Shown here: positions 1 to 11,183 of the stretch, piece after piece
Position numbering within the stretch: the stretch's first letter is position 1
Layout: each line of letters opens with the position of its first letter
Assembly: GCA_036346375.1 (NCBI GenBank)
Contig: CM070501.1
Span: 52,059,326-52,123,325, forward strand
From: Guadua angustifolia
Lineage: Eukaryota; Streptophyta; Magnoliopsida; Poales; Poaceae
Direction: 5' to 3'
Length of the DNA: 64,000 bases
Program-made: the position numbers and the translations under genes
Notes under the pieces: model-generated
Told to the model about the DNA's origin: nothing
The model's input: only the letters and a program-made list of their open reading frames with translations
Database searches by the model: none

Positions 1-455
1 GCTGCTGCGCCGCCGAGGTGGCGATCTCCGGCGGCGGCGAGGTGGCCGCGGCGAAGGCCGGGACGGCGAAGCTGGCGGACATGTCCTTGGTGCGGCCGCC
101 GTCGATGAGGCCGGCGGGGATGTAGACGGAGCCGAGCTCCCCGCCGGCGTAGGCGACGCGGAGGGAGCTGTCGAAGTGCGCGAGCCGCGCGCGGTTGGGG
201 TTGCGCACGGAGGCCGTCTGCTCGAAGGTGAAGGCGACGGTGCCGTTGGCCGCGGCGAAGGCCGGCAGCCGCACCGCCGCGACGGCAATGTCCGGCGGGC
301 GCGGGCGGAAGAGGATGAACAGCGCCGCGGCAGCTCCCCGACGGCCAGCAGGAGGAACACCGCCGCCACGAGGCAGGACGCCAGGGCGGACGAGTAGGAC
401 GAGGGGCCCGCACGTACACGGGGCGCTCCTCCCCGCGAAGTACGGCCCTGGCCAT
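1..455 (-). pseudogene. NHL/LEA_2 protein, copy A (partial, frame-broken)
   Basis: This is a minus-strand copy of the NDR1/HIN1-like (LEA_2) gene found again at 3490-4112, cut by the left window edge so the C-terminus is missing. The ATG at 455-453 opens a sensible frame (Met-Ala-Arg-Ala-Val-Leu-Arg-Gly-Glu-Glu). The frame is lost twice: copy A has one G fewer than copy B in a G-run near 400-405 and one C fewer in a C-run near 336-340. Proteins of this family sit in the plasma membrane with one N-terminal membrane anchor and an outward LEA_2 domain, and act in pathogen and stress responses. The identification comes from the copy B protein, which matches base for base apart from small indels and one substitution near 184. 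The breaks may be real or consensus errors. Confidence 0.75.
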
Positions 456-591
456 GGCGGCGCCGGTAGCCTCGCGAGCTCTTGGCGCCTGCATGTGTGG
501 AAGCGGAGGTGGGGACTGGGGAGTGGTTGCCTGGTTCTCTCACTCGCGTGCGCGCGCGTGGCGCCTGCCTGCTCTTGTTTGCTTGTGCCGC

Positions 592-598
592 TTTATAT
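592..598 (-). promoter_or_regulatory. TATA box of NHL copy A
   Basis: An ATATAAA motif on the minus strand lies about 140 bases upstream of the ATG at 455. The same motif sits at the same distance in copy B (4251-4257), so the duplication carried the promoter. Confidence 0.55.
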
Positions 599-1205
599 CG
601 TGGTTGGGTGGAGGCATGTGCCGAAGCGGAAAGCGGGAGCGCGCAACGAAGCGACCTTTTTTGGAGGCCACTTCTGATGCTGCTCGTACATGCGACGTGT
701 GCTCTCTGGAACGCAACGGCGACACAGGTCGACGGATCTTGACCGTTCGCTGCACCGATCTCGAATCGAATGAGGCAGTGCTGAAGAAAACTATTAGTTA
801 TTTAGCTCCAAGTAGATATAGGGCCTAATACATGCTACTTTGGGGCTCTTTTTTCCTCTTTATATTGAGTTTAATAGACCTGCTCATTCAGGTCTGCCTT
901 TACATTCCGAAGACAGCATACAGCTACTGCTTTTCTGGGGGGCAAATTGGTGACTTGGTAATAATTGATAATATCATGCAAAACAGTTTACACGCACTAC
1001 CTTTTTGCATTAGTAACAGCTTCCATATTCTGTATGCCTATCAAGTGTCAACTGTATTCCTGACACATTTGTGCGTACATGACACCAAAGAACCACTTTT
1101 GCTACTGATGTATATTGTGAAGCTAATTCTTTTCGGTAGTTTCTAGCCTATTTGCCTAGTAAATTTCTTGTGGTACTGTTGTTGCACCTTAATTCAACAA
1201 AACAG

Positions 1206-2689
1206 TTACATCATTGAGGGCCGTGTGTGCTATTTGACAATATCGACGCTCCTATCCAAAGAAACTTGCATTCCAGTATCTAGAAGATCTCAAAAATGAA
1301 TTCGAGAGAGTCAATGGCAGCCAAATTGAAACTGCTGCAAGGCCATATGCTTTTATTAAATTTGGTATGGTTCTCAGATTTATGTGCTTTCTTTGTATTC
1401 ATTCTTACTATCAACTAGCTCATAGATTATATGTCTCCGTTTAGACACATTTATACAGAAGACCAAGAAACTGTATTTGGATACCAGAACCCAAAGGAAC
1501 CTTGCCAAGTTGAATGATGAGCTCTATGAGGTGCACCAGATCATGACTCGCAATGTTCAAGAAGTTCTTGGTGTTGGTGAAAAACTTGATCGTGAGTTTG
1601 CCACTGTCATCTGCATTATGTTGTTTTATTATTTATTCTGACATCATGGACCTGTGGATGATTTCTGTGCGTATTTAGAGTTAACTAGAGTCTATCTGTA
1701 AGTGTTTACTTAAAAAAGCATCAGTGAGTAGGCTGGCTGTTGGGTTCACAAATCAATTTGATCGCAACAAACTATGCTGTTGTATGAATTTTCCGTTGGG
1801 CTATAGGTGTTTTTGTTAGATGCCTTCCTACAACAGGCCCTTCTTGCTGCTCCAGATTTTATTCATATTTCTTACAAACATGATTCTTTTACGAATCCCT
1901 ACCCTCTGCTTATATGGAAGTATTCCTGTCTGCCTTAATGTTATTTTTTCATGACACTCGTGTAATGTCACATTTTTGAGCTGGGTTGTCCCAGTGCTTC
2001 CCTTTTAGCAAGATTTGTTGGTTGTTGCAGCCCCCTCCTGTACTATTATTGCATGATTGTAACCCTCAGGCATGTCAACCAAAATTCAAAACAGTTGCTC
2101 ATCAAAAGGTTTCTCTTTGCAGAGGTGAGTGAAATGTCCAGCAGGTTGACCTCTGACACTAGAATTTATGCAGATAAGGCGAAGGATCTCAATCACCAGG
2201 TATGGTCCCCTTTATTGCATTTTCCATTTCAGCATATGCTTCTAGGCAGTTAAGCTGAGTTGAGTACTTCTATAACAGATGATGAATTTGTATTGGGCAT
2301 TGCATGAAGTATGTCTTATTCATGGAAGTTTTGTCACTTTTGGCTTTTCATTAACCTTCTGAAAGGAAAGGGGTTTTGAGGTAGATCTACTAGTGCTTGT
2401 TTGGTTTGTAGCATCGCTTGGAGCCTTACTGTTTTCTCTAATTTCTTGATTTTTTCTCAGATTTTGTACGAAATTCAAGATGCCATAGTTGATTTTTGCT
2501 TTGCATTTTCATTTCTGAGACATAGGTTCTTCCTTGGCTGCTGCTTCCATCCTCATTTTTGCTTTCTGTTTTCATTTCTGAGACATTAGTTTTTCTGATT
2601 TTCAGGCCTTGATTCGAAAGTATGCCCCTGTTGCTATTGTGATTGGGATAGTACTGATGCTCTTTTGGGTCAAGAACAAGATATGGTGA
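1206..2689 (+). CDS. SEC22: SEC22 vesicle-trafficking SNARE (5'-truncated, four exons)
   Basis: Exons 1206-1364, 1445-1591, 2123-2199 and 2606-2689 all have GT/AG borders and end in TGA at 2687-2689. The protein runs from the end of the longin domain (YIIEGRVCYLT), through the SNARE motif (LYLDTRTQRNLAKLNDELYE and LDQVSEMSSRLTSD, ionic-layer type R-SNARE), to a C-terminal membrane anchor (APVAIVIGIVLMLFWVKNK). SEC22 proteins act in ER-Golgi vesicle fusion. The first exons are not present: upstream sequence (773-1205) reads as intron and meets the NHL duplication at 772. The first exon here also lacks two single bases, near 1243 and 1247, compared with the frame the family needs, so the reading frame breaks there. 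It is probably a non-functional duplicate, with a full copy expected to the left. Confidence 0.85.
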
Positions 2690-3489
2690 GTGAAACTTGG
2701 ACCTCCTCAGTTACAATGCTGGAACTTCCTGAGTTCTGGGCACACCCACCATATGTTGATTCTGGCTCAACAGATGCTTCGACGACTTATCCCGCATCTG
2801 CCTATTCAAGCGAGTACTTTAGCTGCCTATCTCCCCTCAAACAAGAGTACCAAAGGTAAACCCATTGTAGTATAGAACCTGGTTATGGACCTCATCCTGA
2901 TGGATGGGGTCCGTGAATTCTTGGAGCGGCACATTCCTACTAATAGCTATGTAGAGTTGGCTTTTCAATCTCCGAAATAGTATATGTTTTTTCGAGCTCA
3001 CCATGTAAGAATTAAGATTTTCAGATTGCTGGACAACTATTTGTCGCATACCATACTGTATGCAAACCTGTCTGGCATGTTCTGCGATGTTTTGATCACA
3101 ATGAAACATGTTCAACATGCTGCTGGAGACAGGTCATTTCCAATTCCAGATACCCAATTTGTTTTGTTGAATATTGTGACATGCAGTTTTAATGTAGAGA
3201 AATGTAGTATCAAGGGCCTATTTAGCTCCAGCCCAAATGGCAAATTATCGGATATACATACAGCAAGTCTGATCGCTGATGATGCATCTCAAGCTCTCAG
3301 CACCTGCCATTTCACCACCTAAATCCTGTTTGCAACACGATTTCACCACCAACTAAATCCTGTTTGGAACACGGAATTTCATGTGGTTCTTGATCCATTT
3401 AGGGGTTACATTCTTTTTCTTGTAAAATTCCGGCCTGATTTCTTGCATTTCCATCGAGAATCACCCAAGAACTACTAAATACTAACAAG
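2690..3489. other. SEC22 3' region and convergent intergenic space
   Basis: There is no credible coding sequence. The segment should hold the SEC22 3' UTR from the left and the NHL 3' UTR from the right. A near-repeat of a short phrase (atttcaccacc, then aaatcctgtttg) occurs twice around 3310-3370. I could not place poly(A) sites with confidence. Confidence 0.5.
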
Positions 3490-4112
3490 TCAGCACCGGA
3501 AGCCGAGCACCTTGCCGTCGACCGGCGAGACGCCGACGCGGCACACCTTGGTCGCCTCCACCCGGTGCGTCAGCGCCCGCAGCACCGTCACCCTCCCCTT
3601 GACCACGAGCAACGAGTCGACCTCCATCACCGCCGCGGCCGCCGCCGGCTGCTGCTGCTGCGCCGCCGAGGTGGCGATCTCCGGCGGCGGCGAGGTGGCC
3701 GCGGCGAAGGCCGGGACGGCGAAGCTGGCGGACATGTCCTTGGTGCGGCCGCCGTCGATGAGGCCGGCGGGGATGTAGACGGAGCCGAGCTCCCCGCCGG
3801 CGTAGGCGACGCGGAGGGAGCTGTCGAAGTGCGCGAGCGGCGCGCGGTTGGGGTTGCGCACGGAGGCCGTCTGCTCGAAGGTGAAGGCGACGGTGCCGTT
3901 GGCCGCGGCGAAGGCCGGCAGCCGCACCGCCGCGACGGCAATGTCCGGCGGGCGCGGGCGGAAGAGGATGAACAGCGCCGCGGCAGCTCCCCCGACGGCC
4001 AGCAGGAGGAACACCGCCGCCACGAGGCAGGACGCCAGGGCGGACGAGTAGGACGAGGGGGCCCGCACGTACACGGGGCGCTCCTCCCCGCGAAGTACGG
4101 CCCCCTGGCCAT
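3490..4112 (-). CDS. NHL/LEA_2 membrane protein, copy B
   Basis: This is a single-exon gene of about 206 residues. It has a basic N-terminus (RGEERPVYVRAPSSYSS), one membrane segment (ALASCLVAAVFLLLAVGGAA, about residues 24-50), then an LEA_2 domain with the family phrases FRPRPPDIAVAAVRLPAF and SVRNPNRAPLAHFDSSL. It ends in GFRC and TGA at 3492-3490. NHL proteins are plasma-membrane proteins linked to defence and abiotic stress. The only suitable ATG (4112-4110) is out of frame with the body by two extra C bases in the run at 4101-4105. Copy A lacks these two bases there and has a matching start. So copy B is either a start-codon pseudogene or carries a consensus error. The rest of the frame is intact, and the gene is convergent with SEC22. 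Confidence 0.8.
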
Positions 4113-4432
4113 GGCGGCGCCGGTAGCCTCGCGAGCTCTTGGCGCCTGCATGTGTGGAAGCGGAGGTGGGGACTGGGGAGTGGTTGCCTGGTTCTCTCAC
4201 TCGCGTGCGCGCGCGCGTGGCGCCTGCCTGCTCTTGTTTGCTTGTGCCGCTTTATATCGTGGTTGGGTGGAGGCATGTGCCGAAGCGGAAAGCGGGAGCG
4301 CGCAACGAAGCGACCTTTTTTGGAGGCCACTTCTGATGCTGCTCGTACATGCGACGTGTGCTCTCTGGAACGCAACGGCGACACAGGTCGACGGATCTTG
4401 ACCGTTCGCTGCACCGATCTCGAATCGAATGA
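3654..4432. repeat. Duplicated segment, copy B
   Basis: This is the partner of bases 1-772 and holds most of NHL copy B and its promoter. The unit between the two breakpoints (773-4432) is SEC22 3' part plus NHL. That is the arrangement expected from a direct tandem duplication with one break inside SEC22 and the other upstream of NHL. Confidence 0.9.
4251..4257 (-). promoter_or_regulatory. TATA box of NHL copy B
   Basis: ATATAAA on the minus strand lies about 140 bases upstream of the ATG, within the duplicated segment. Confidence 0.55.
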
Positions 4433-5574
4433 CGAAAGCCGCCGGCAGAGAGGTACAGGAAGCTGAAACCAAGGCGAATTTGTGCGATCGATTCTGCACA
4501 TGCACCTGCGCCGGTGAGCGAGCAACCGACCGGCCGATAATAAGTTTACTTTCTTCTTTGGATAGCTACTCCCAACTTTAGATAGTAGAGAGTAGAGACG
4601 CGGTGTATATATATGGATAAATAGGCTCTGCTGTTGGCTTCTTTTCCTTTATCTTTTGGGACGTAAAGCTGGTTCTTAGTCTTTAAGCAACATCCCGCGT
4701 TGATTGCGCTTTCGTTTTGCTTGGCCAAGCCAAAGGCCAAACCGGCGTCTTTCGTTGCTTTGGCTCGGCGGCATGCAGGGTGCTGGCTATCGATCGCCCT
4801 TCCTTTTGACGGCTCTTCCAATGGCCAAAAAAAAAAGAGTACATAAGGGGACGAGTCACCGGGCTCGGAGGTCGTGCATATGAATGGGCAGTACATAAGG
4901 GGACCCACAGGTCATACAGATGGATGCAAAGCCTTGAGGACGGACGTGTCGTAACCGGCCGGCGATGTCCGCCGCCGCGTGGCGAACATCCGCGCCAAGC
5001 TGTATGTACGCAGCTAGCGCACCAGGCAGGCATGCAATCAAGTTCGTCAGCGCGACGAGCGTCCGGCCGCCCAGTTACTAGCAGTGTGCACGGCAATCAA
5101 AACACCAAGCTCACGCGTACAGGGAGCTCGGAACAACAACGATCGATCTCGCCGTGGAATTTCAGCCGATGCGCGACCATACACTCAAGTGTGACAGTAG
5201 GCAACCTGCGCGCTCCGTCCAGGCGCCCGCCAGCATTCATCCCTTGCCGGCATGCTTTCTTTTTAGACGAAATGATAACCCGCTTTCGCATCGAAGTTAA
5301 TTAGCCCACAACTAAACTCAACCAGTGACGTACAGATCGATAGTTCGATACTGCATATATAGTACTCCATGTAGTATATGATACTGCTATAATATCACAT
5401 TGTTAGGATATTGATCATTGTTAGGATGATCCCAAGGCCATACATGCATAATAATAGGAGACGCAATGTACATTGCATTACATGCCTGATAGATGTTGCA
5501 GTATTCGTTCCTGCCCGATCTCCATTGTCCTCATCTGTAGCTAGGAAAGGCCGAGTGCGGATGCGCAGAGACGA
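4433..5574. other. Intergenic, no gene seen
   Basis: Mixed-composition sequence. The six-frame products show no recognisable domain, and ORFs in this stretch share no family signature. A short A-run lies near 4828, and AT-rich sequence near 5340-5410. Confidence 0.5.
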
Positions 5575-5727
5575 GCACGAACGGACGTCGGCGACGCCGA
5601 GCTGCAGTCGAGGTGCTCACAGTATATGATCGCGAACCGCAGGTTACTGTCGTAGCCCAACACCATCACTCCATGGAGCTGCCCGGCGCCGGCGGTGGGA
5701 CAGGACTACGCCACCTGCTGCGCCGAC
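5575..5727 (-). pseudogene. DUF26 (Gnk2-like) domain gene, downstream half
   Basis: Read on the minus strand from 5727 downwards, this short stretch gives SCPTAGAGQLHGVMVLGYDS followed by NLRFA. That matches the end of a plant DUF26 domain (Cys-Pro, then G-Y-D and L-R-F). It carries an in-frame stop and a lost conserved Cys. It continues the domain begun at 20075-20469. The two halves are separated by an LTR insertion with a CCGAC target duplication exactly at the junction. Confidence 0.65.
5723..5727. repeat. Target-site duplication CCGAC (left)
   Basis: CCGAC directly precedes the TG at 5728 and is repeated at 20070-20074 directly after the CA at 20068-20069. Confidence 0.85.
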
Positions 5728-6055
5728 TGTCACGGACCGCCCTTTTCAGGGGGTGCGTATAAATACCTTCGCAGCTACCCAGGATTTTAGCTGCAGGTAA
5801 CCAAGTGTACATTGCTTGATAAAAGAGCAAATGCGAACATTTTATAGAAGAAATAGGGGCCTAACGGCCAAGGTTTTACAAGAAGTGCGGCTGGCACCGA
5901 ATACATTACAGAACACCCACAGGAAAGGCTTGAGCAGATAGATCAAGGCCTCCAAAACAAAATAACGTCGTCATCTACGGTCTTCTGGGTCTCGCCAGCT
6001 TCATTTGAAATCTAAAGAGGGGGATTGGGAGCAAGGGTGAGTACACAACCGTACT

Positions 6056-6750
6056 TGTCGACGATTCGGGACAGGGGTCCTTCGCCGAGCTTACTTGTTG
6101 AATGGGGGATCAACCTAGGGCTCCTTTCCCGCAAGGGCTATACGTCCAAGGGTGTGCCGAGCTACGGATCGAGGTGGACAAGACAATCGGGAAGCGCCAC
6201 GAGGGTCGTTTTGGTGCAGTTGGGCCTCTCACGGAGGAGATAACAACCCTCGTCCGGTGGATTCACTAATGAGTATGGAGTAGTTACAAGCGTGCTTGCT
6301 CGGAGGAGCCTTGAGCTAGCCTAAGGACTCCAAGGAACAAGTTCGGGTCTCGATGTCGTGGTACCAAAAGCCAACCCGCCCTCGATTACATCATGCGAGG
6401 GGGTATTTATAGAAGTTCTGAGAGCAGGTTATTTATTACAGAGGCTCTCTTGTAGAGGGCGTGCGTAGTGCGAAAACGCGCCACCGCCGGGTACCACGCG
6501 GACGATGGGAGCAATGAGCGCAGACGGTAGGCGCGGACCCGTGGCGGCGTAGATCTGGCGAGGCGATCCTCGAGCATTGCGCATTTAATGCCACGTCGCC
6601 TTATCGCGAGCCCCGAGCTTGGCTTTCGGGGATGGGGTAGCCGTGAACCGGGCTACACGGTCGGTCTCTGTCGCCATCCGGGCAAGAGCATGGTCGGTTG
6701 GCGCCGGGCTTGATGGTCGTCTTGAGTGCAGATATATCCAATCCCTGACA
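6056..6750 (-). repeat. 3' LTR of gypsy element 1
   Basis: TGTCGACG to CTGACA. It aligns along its length with 16749-17429, with scattered substitutions and many single-base gaps. A TATAAATA motif on the minus strand at 6404-6411 is shared with the other LTR (17090-17097). A purine-rich tract on the minus strand (complement of gctagccccgaggctaaagg, 6751-6770) borders it, as expected for the polypurine tract. Confidence 0.85.
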
Positions 6751-7198
6751 GCTAGCCCCGAGGCTAAAGGGGAGGGCAGAGCCTTGCTGAGGCCCCCGCC
6801 TTAAGCCTCTAGACTTCTTAAAGAGGATTGGAGTCATCTGGCGAAAACCTACATGACGCCTTGAGCTGCCCTTGCTCGGGGTGAGAATCTTATGGCGAAA
6901 ATCTCTGATGCTTGAGCAATCATGCTCGGGGCGGAGATTTCACGGTGGAAAAAAAGGCGCTTGACATCCGAGCTACCGAGCTCGGGAAAAAGGTCTCAGA
7001 GCGAAAAAGGCTGCTGCGGCTTCAGCGTCGGGCTCGGGAGAGCAGCGCCCTTGAGGCCGAGCGCACTTTGGTCGAAGCCCGAGCTAAATAACGCTCGGGA
7101 GGGGAGCGCGGGAAAAATTGTAGCGGTTCCTTCCCCGAAGCGTCATGGTAGTGATTCGACAGATTTTGGGGAACCGCGCCGGTTAAACTGCCGGGGAC

Positions 7199-8059
7199 GT
7201 GCCGCCACGCGTCGGCAATCGGCAACCGTTTACAGCCCGTTCGGCTCCTCCGCCTAGAAATAACCGGCGGGAACACTTCATTTGTTTTCCTTCCTTTATT
7301 CTCCTTTGCTTTCGCGATAAGCGCTCGCTTAAAAACCTCGGCGGCTTCCAAACTTCTCTTCTTTGCGCGCGGTTCATCTTTCAAGTCTTCTCATGGCGCG
7401 GTTTAGGCGGCAAGATCACGGTGGAGAGGCTCGGGCTTTGGAGGATCTCGGGTACTGGATGCCCCCACTTGGAGGATCCCGGGGGCGAGGGCCCGCGCCC
7501 GCCTGACAGCAGAGATGGTCACTGCGACCTCTACACCGTCAATGGGCTCCGGCTTGCCGGAGAGCGAGTTCTGGAGGATGTGCTCACCTTGATCTGGTGT
7601 GAGCTCACCCATCCGAACCCTAACTCCATCCTTGTCTTGAACATCTTTGCCCATCTCTGCGAAGGCTTCGTGGGCACCCTTCCTCGCCAAGTCTCTTCCT
7701 CCATTTCTACAACCTTTTTGCCGTGGCGCTTCCGCCACCGGCGCCCTATATTCCTCTTGCGACCGCCGCCGTCTGAGTTCCCGTTTTCACCCTCAAGGAC
7801 TCCGTCTCGAAATTTGGGCCGACCATTAATTCTACTTGCGGAGGCCGCGGGGACGATTCATTGCGCTATCTGGGCGGCGGCGCCCAGCGCGAGACACCGC
7901 CCGGCAGCCACCCCGATGAGGCGGGTCGATGATGATCCACGAGCTCACGAACATGGGGTTGGCCGGCGCGACATCGTCGCGACTTCCTCGAACAGATATC
8001 CCATTGCGGAGAGAGAGCACCCCTTCTTCAAGATCGCGGGTGGGGCGACCTCACCGTGA
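7199..8059 (+). pseudogene. Antisense ORF of gypsy 1 (Transposase_28 / putative gypsy-type domain)
   Basis: The plus-strand ORF opposes the element's own genes. Its middle holds LTLIWCELTHPNPNSILVLN then IFAHLCEGFVGTLP, which parallels VPNSVLTLAIFSHLCEGFLG in gypsy 2 (30163-30951). The phrase is typical of the Pfam family named putative gypsy type transposon (Transposase_28), as I recall it. The function of these antisense products is not established. The reading frame is lost soon after, and fragments appear to run on to about 10250 as charged, coiled-coil-like pieces. Confidence 0.6.
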
Positions 8060-10950
8060 GGCGAATCGGGTATGCCCTCGCCATTCGTGACAACCGCTTC
8101 ACTTGTGAGCTTCACTTGTGGCCTTCGAACTTGCGATGACATTTTGCGCGTCGTGATTGCAGCCCGGGGCCGGTTGGGTGGAGAAGAGGTCGGCGAAATG
8201 TTTGGGTCCCCAAGGGCAAGGAGCTCGAAGAAACTCAAGTCCGTTGAGCGTGCTCGGCGAGGCGGTGTGGTAAGTACCCTGGTCATTTATGCTCGGGGAA
8301 ACGTCCAAAGTCTTCTTGAGCATTTGGCGCGGGGAAACACCGCGCCTTCTAACGGCGTTCAGCTTCCTTTTGACAGAGGCTCGCCTTGGAGTTTGGCGTG
8401 GCGAGCTCAAATCAAAGTGGGCGATGGCGGGTGCTCGTCCCAGCTAAGGCCAAGGGGAGGAGCAAAAAGGCCGAGCGCCAGCGGTGAGTGCCGGACGTCG
8501 AAGAGGCTTGCGGCGCCGGGAACCCTCGGCGGCATATGGAGTCTGCCGATCGCGTGGAGGAGGTAAGCCGCTGAGGCTTTGGTGGAGAATTATAGCACGG
8601 AAGTTCAAATCGAACAAATCGCGGTGGAGGAAGATTGATCAAGGGAATGGTGCGGTCGAGTGGGAGGCTGAAGAGGAGCTTGCCGAGGGCGAAGGACCAA
8701 CTCGCACGAGCTACTAAAGCTCGGGAGTTCGGGATCGTCGGTCGGCGAAGCCTCTCATGTGATGCCGGGCATCCGGAAAAACTATTTGGAGGGGGTCGAC
8801 ATGGAGGTATTGACCCTAAGTGGCGAAGATCACCGAGCCGCCGAAAAAGCGGCCGAGTGGTGGTCCTAGCGGCGGCGAACTCACTGCGCGGCGACGAAGG
8901 CCCGGCCAAAGGTGGGCGTCGATCCTGCCCTTGCTCTGTTTCCCTTAAGCTCTTTGTTTGCGCCCGGGCTAACCCCACTCACGGCGTGGATGGTTAATAG
9001 CAGTAGGGCCTTCCGGATCGCCGCCAAATAGCTCATGAGCTTGCCCACCGTGCCTTAGCAGGCGTGCTATCTCTTTGCCGCCGACATCGTGATGGCGGCG
9101 CGGAGCAGCAGCAGCGAAACCGGAAGGAGGAAAAGGTCGACCCATGACTCGGGCAAAGGGCGCTCAAGAGAACACAGGGCTCCGGGCGAAATACTGCCGG
9201 GATAAGGCGGCACCCGCTCGGGCGAACCGCTTTGCTGGGGGATAGCGAAGCCTGAGTGAACAACATGCTCGGGAGGATAGCGGCGGACCCGGCGGAGCGC
9301 CGCTCAAGTGGGCCTTGGTGCCATGGGGCGGAACGCGTCCCGGAGGAGGACTCGCCGATTTGGACAACCGCCCTTCTTCGAGGACTCGGGCTTGTCGCAC
9401 ACCTCTGCCGGATTCCGCGACATTGACGAGAGATTTATGAGAAGTTCCAGGAGAATCTGCGCAAGCGTTGCGAGGTGAGAATTGCTCTGCTACTGGTAAT
9501 TTTCCTTCTTTGGTTTTCGTGGGATCCGCTTAAAGTTTCCTGCTTGTGACTTCTTAAAAGTCTTTGGCCAATTTTGAGGAAGTCTTGATTGTCCTCGACA
9601 CCTGGCAGCTTATATGAAGAAAGCGGCCCGGACCACTAAGTTTGGAGGAAGGTGGGCGACCTCAAGCTCGCGGATACCATAATCGTGAAAAAGATGCCGC
9701 ATGGCGAGCAAGAAGTCGTCGAGGCTAAGGGAAGATCCTCGGGCTCGAACAAGAGCTCGGCAGGAAAGGTCCGCCGCCCGCTAGGCCAAGGAGGCGCCTT
9801 GCTTCCGAGAAGAAAGTGCTCGCCTTCGAGCAAGAGCCTGGGCAGATGGAAAAGCAGCTAGCTGGCGGAGGAGAGTCTTGCCCTTAGCCACGGCCGGGTT
9901 CGAGGCTCGATCGGGGAGCTTCAGGGAAGCGATATGCTCGGACCACAGAGACCAAGGTGGCGAGCTTGAGGTGTCGTGCCGAGCCACGGAGAGCTAAGCG
10001 ATGGGCGGAAAGGTGGTCGGTGGAGGAAGATCGGCCCTTAGCGGGATAAGGTTCTCGGGCTCGAGCAAGGTTTGAACAAGAAAACCAACGTGCTCGGGCC
10101 CTCGAAGCTAAGGTGGCCGAGCTGGGCCTTGTGAGCAGCCGCCGCCACTGGCCGACCAAGAAAAGAGCGAGGTCAAGCGGCTCATGAGAAGCAAGAAGGT
10201 CGTGGCGCCGTGGAAGGTGATCGATCTTGAGACCAAGATTGCCGACTAGGCGAAGCTCTCTGCGGCACTTAGAGGCGGCTTGGGTGTGTAGGGTTATATG
10301 CGTTTTACTCGAATGTTGTGTCGATGGTGGCCTTCTTTCTTCTTTTGATCTTTCTCTTGCTTTTCTGTAATGAATAGATAATGCTTAAGAGCGAGGCGTG
10401 CTGCGACAAGGCTGTGACTTAGCGACCAAAAACACTTTAAGCTCGATGTCACCTATCCGAGCCCCTGCGAATGAAACTTCGTGCACGAGTTGCGAGCACG
10501 AGTTTGTTTAAATGGGAGAGCGAGATAGGCGCGCACTATACTTCCAACCAAGCATCGGCCTATCAGGGCGACAAGCGTGGGTTAGGTCGGTTAGAAAAAC
10601 CGGCGTGGCTCAAAACTTCTCAACACTTTGTACGCATGGGCCTAACCCATGAGCATGGTCGTGCGAGGAAAGTATGTGATTTTGGGACATGGTGTGCGGC
10701 GACCGTGTCGCCCGTCAGAGCTAAGCTTTGTACCGACCAAAAGAGGCGTCTGTTTTGCGACTTGTATCGCTGTGAATAACTCTGCGGACCAAGGTCGACT
10801 TATTGAGACCGGCGCCTCTAGTGGTAATCTTTTAGCGGTAGGCGTTGGTCGTAGTACCTTGCGCTATTCTCTGGCGCGTCCGAATTCGCTAAGTGAGAGG
10901 TGTTTAGGCAGACAAAAGGTCGCATTGATCACGACGGTCGTGAATTTATA
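8060..10950 (+). other. Remnant of antisense ORF region of gypsy 1
   Basis: Broken, charged, low-complexity coding-like sequence continues the antisense ORF without a usable frame. By position it corresponds to the coiled-coil part of the same ORF in gypsy 2 (32700-33440). None of the ORFs here deserves its own gene call. Confidence 0.45.
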
Positions 10951-11183
10951 GCATAGTCACGAAAAGTGGAACATGAGCTTTTAGATATAGAACTTCGCGG
11001 TGGTCAATGTTCCATGAACTAGCGAGCTCGCGGCCATCCTCCGTCGTAAGGCGGACGGACCCGGGCGTGACAGCAAGCTTGACCAGTGAATGGGCCTTCC
11101 CATTTGGGGAGAGTTTGTTGGCCTTTGGCGTCTGAATCCGGCGCAGGACAAGGTCGCCAACTCAGAGCTCGAGGCGAATGGAC

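Larger units (their letters stand above)
1..772. repeat. Duplicated segment, copy A
   Basis: Bases 1-772 match 3654-4432 in the same orientation. I see only homopolymer or dinucleotide length differences and a single substitution. Identity stops sharply at 772/4432, just after a shared cgaatcgaatga; copy A then runs into sequence upstream of SEC22 exons. The offset is about 3.66 kb. The left end of the match is beyond the window. Confidence 0.9.

Noticed and set aside
3482..4525. Long ORF of 347 codons on the minus strand and a 278-codon ORF on the plus strand over NHL copy B
   Set aside because: GC-rich shadow frames of the NHL gene; Arg/Ala-rich products without domains.
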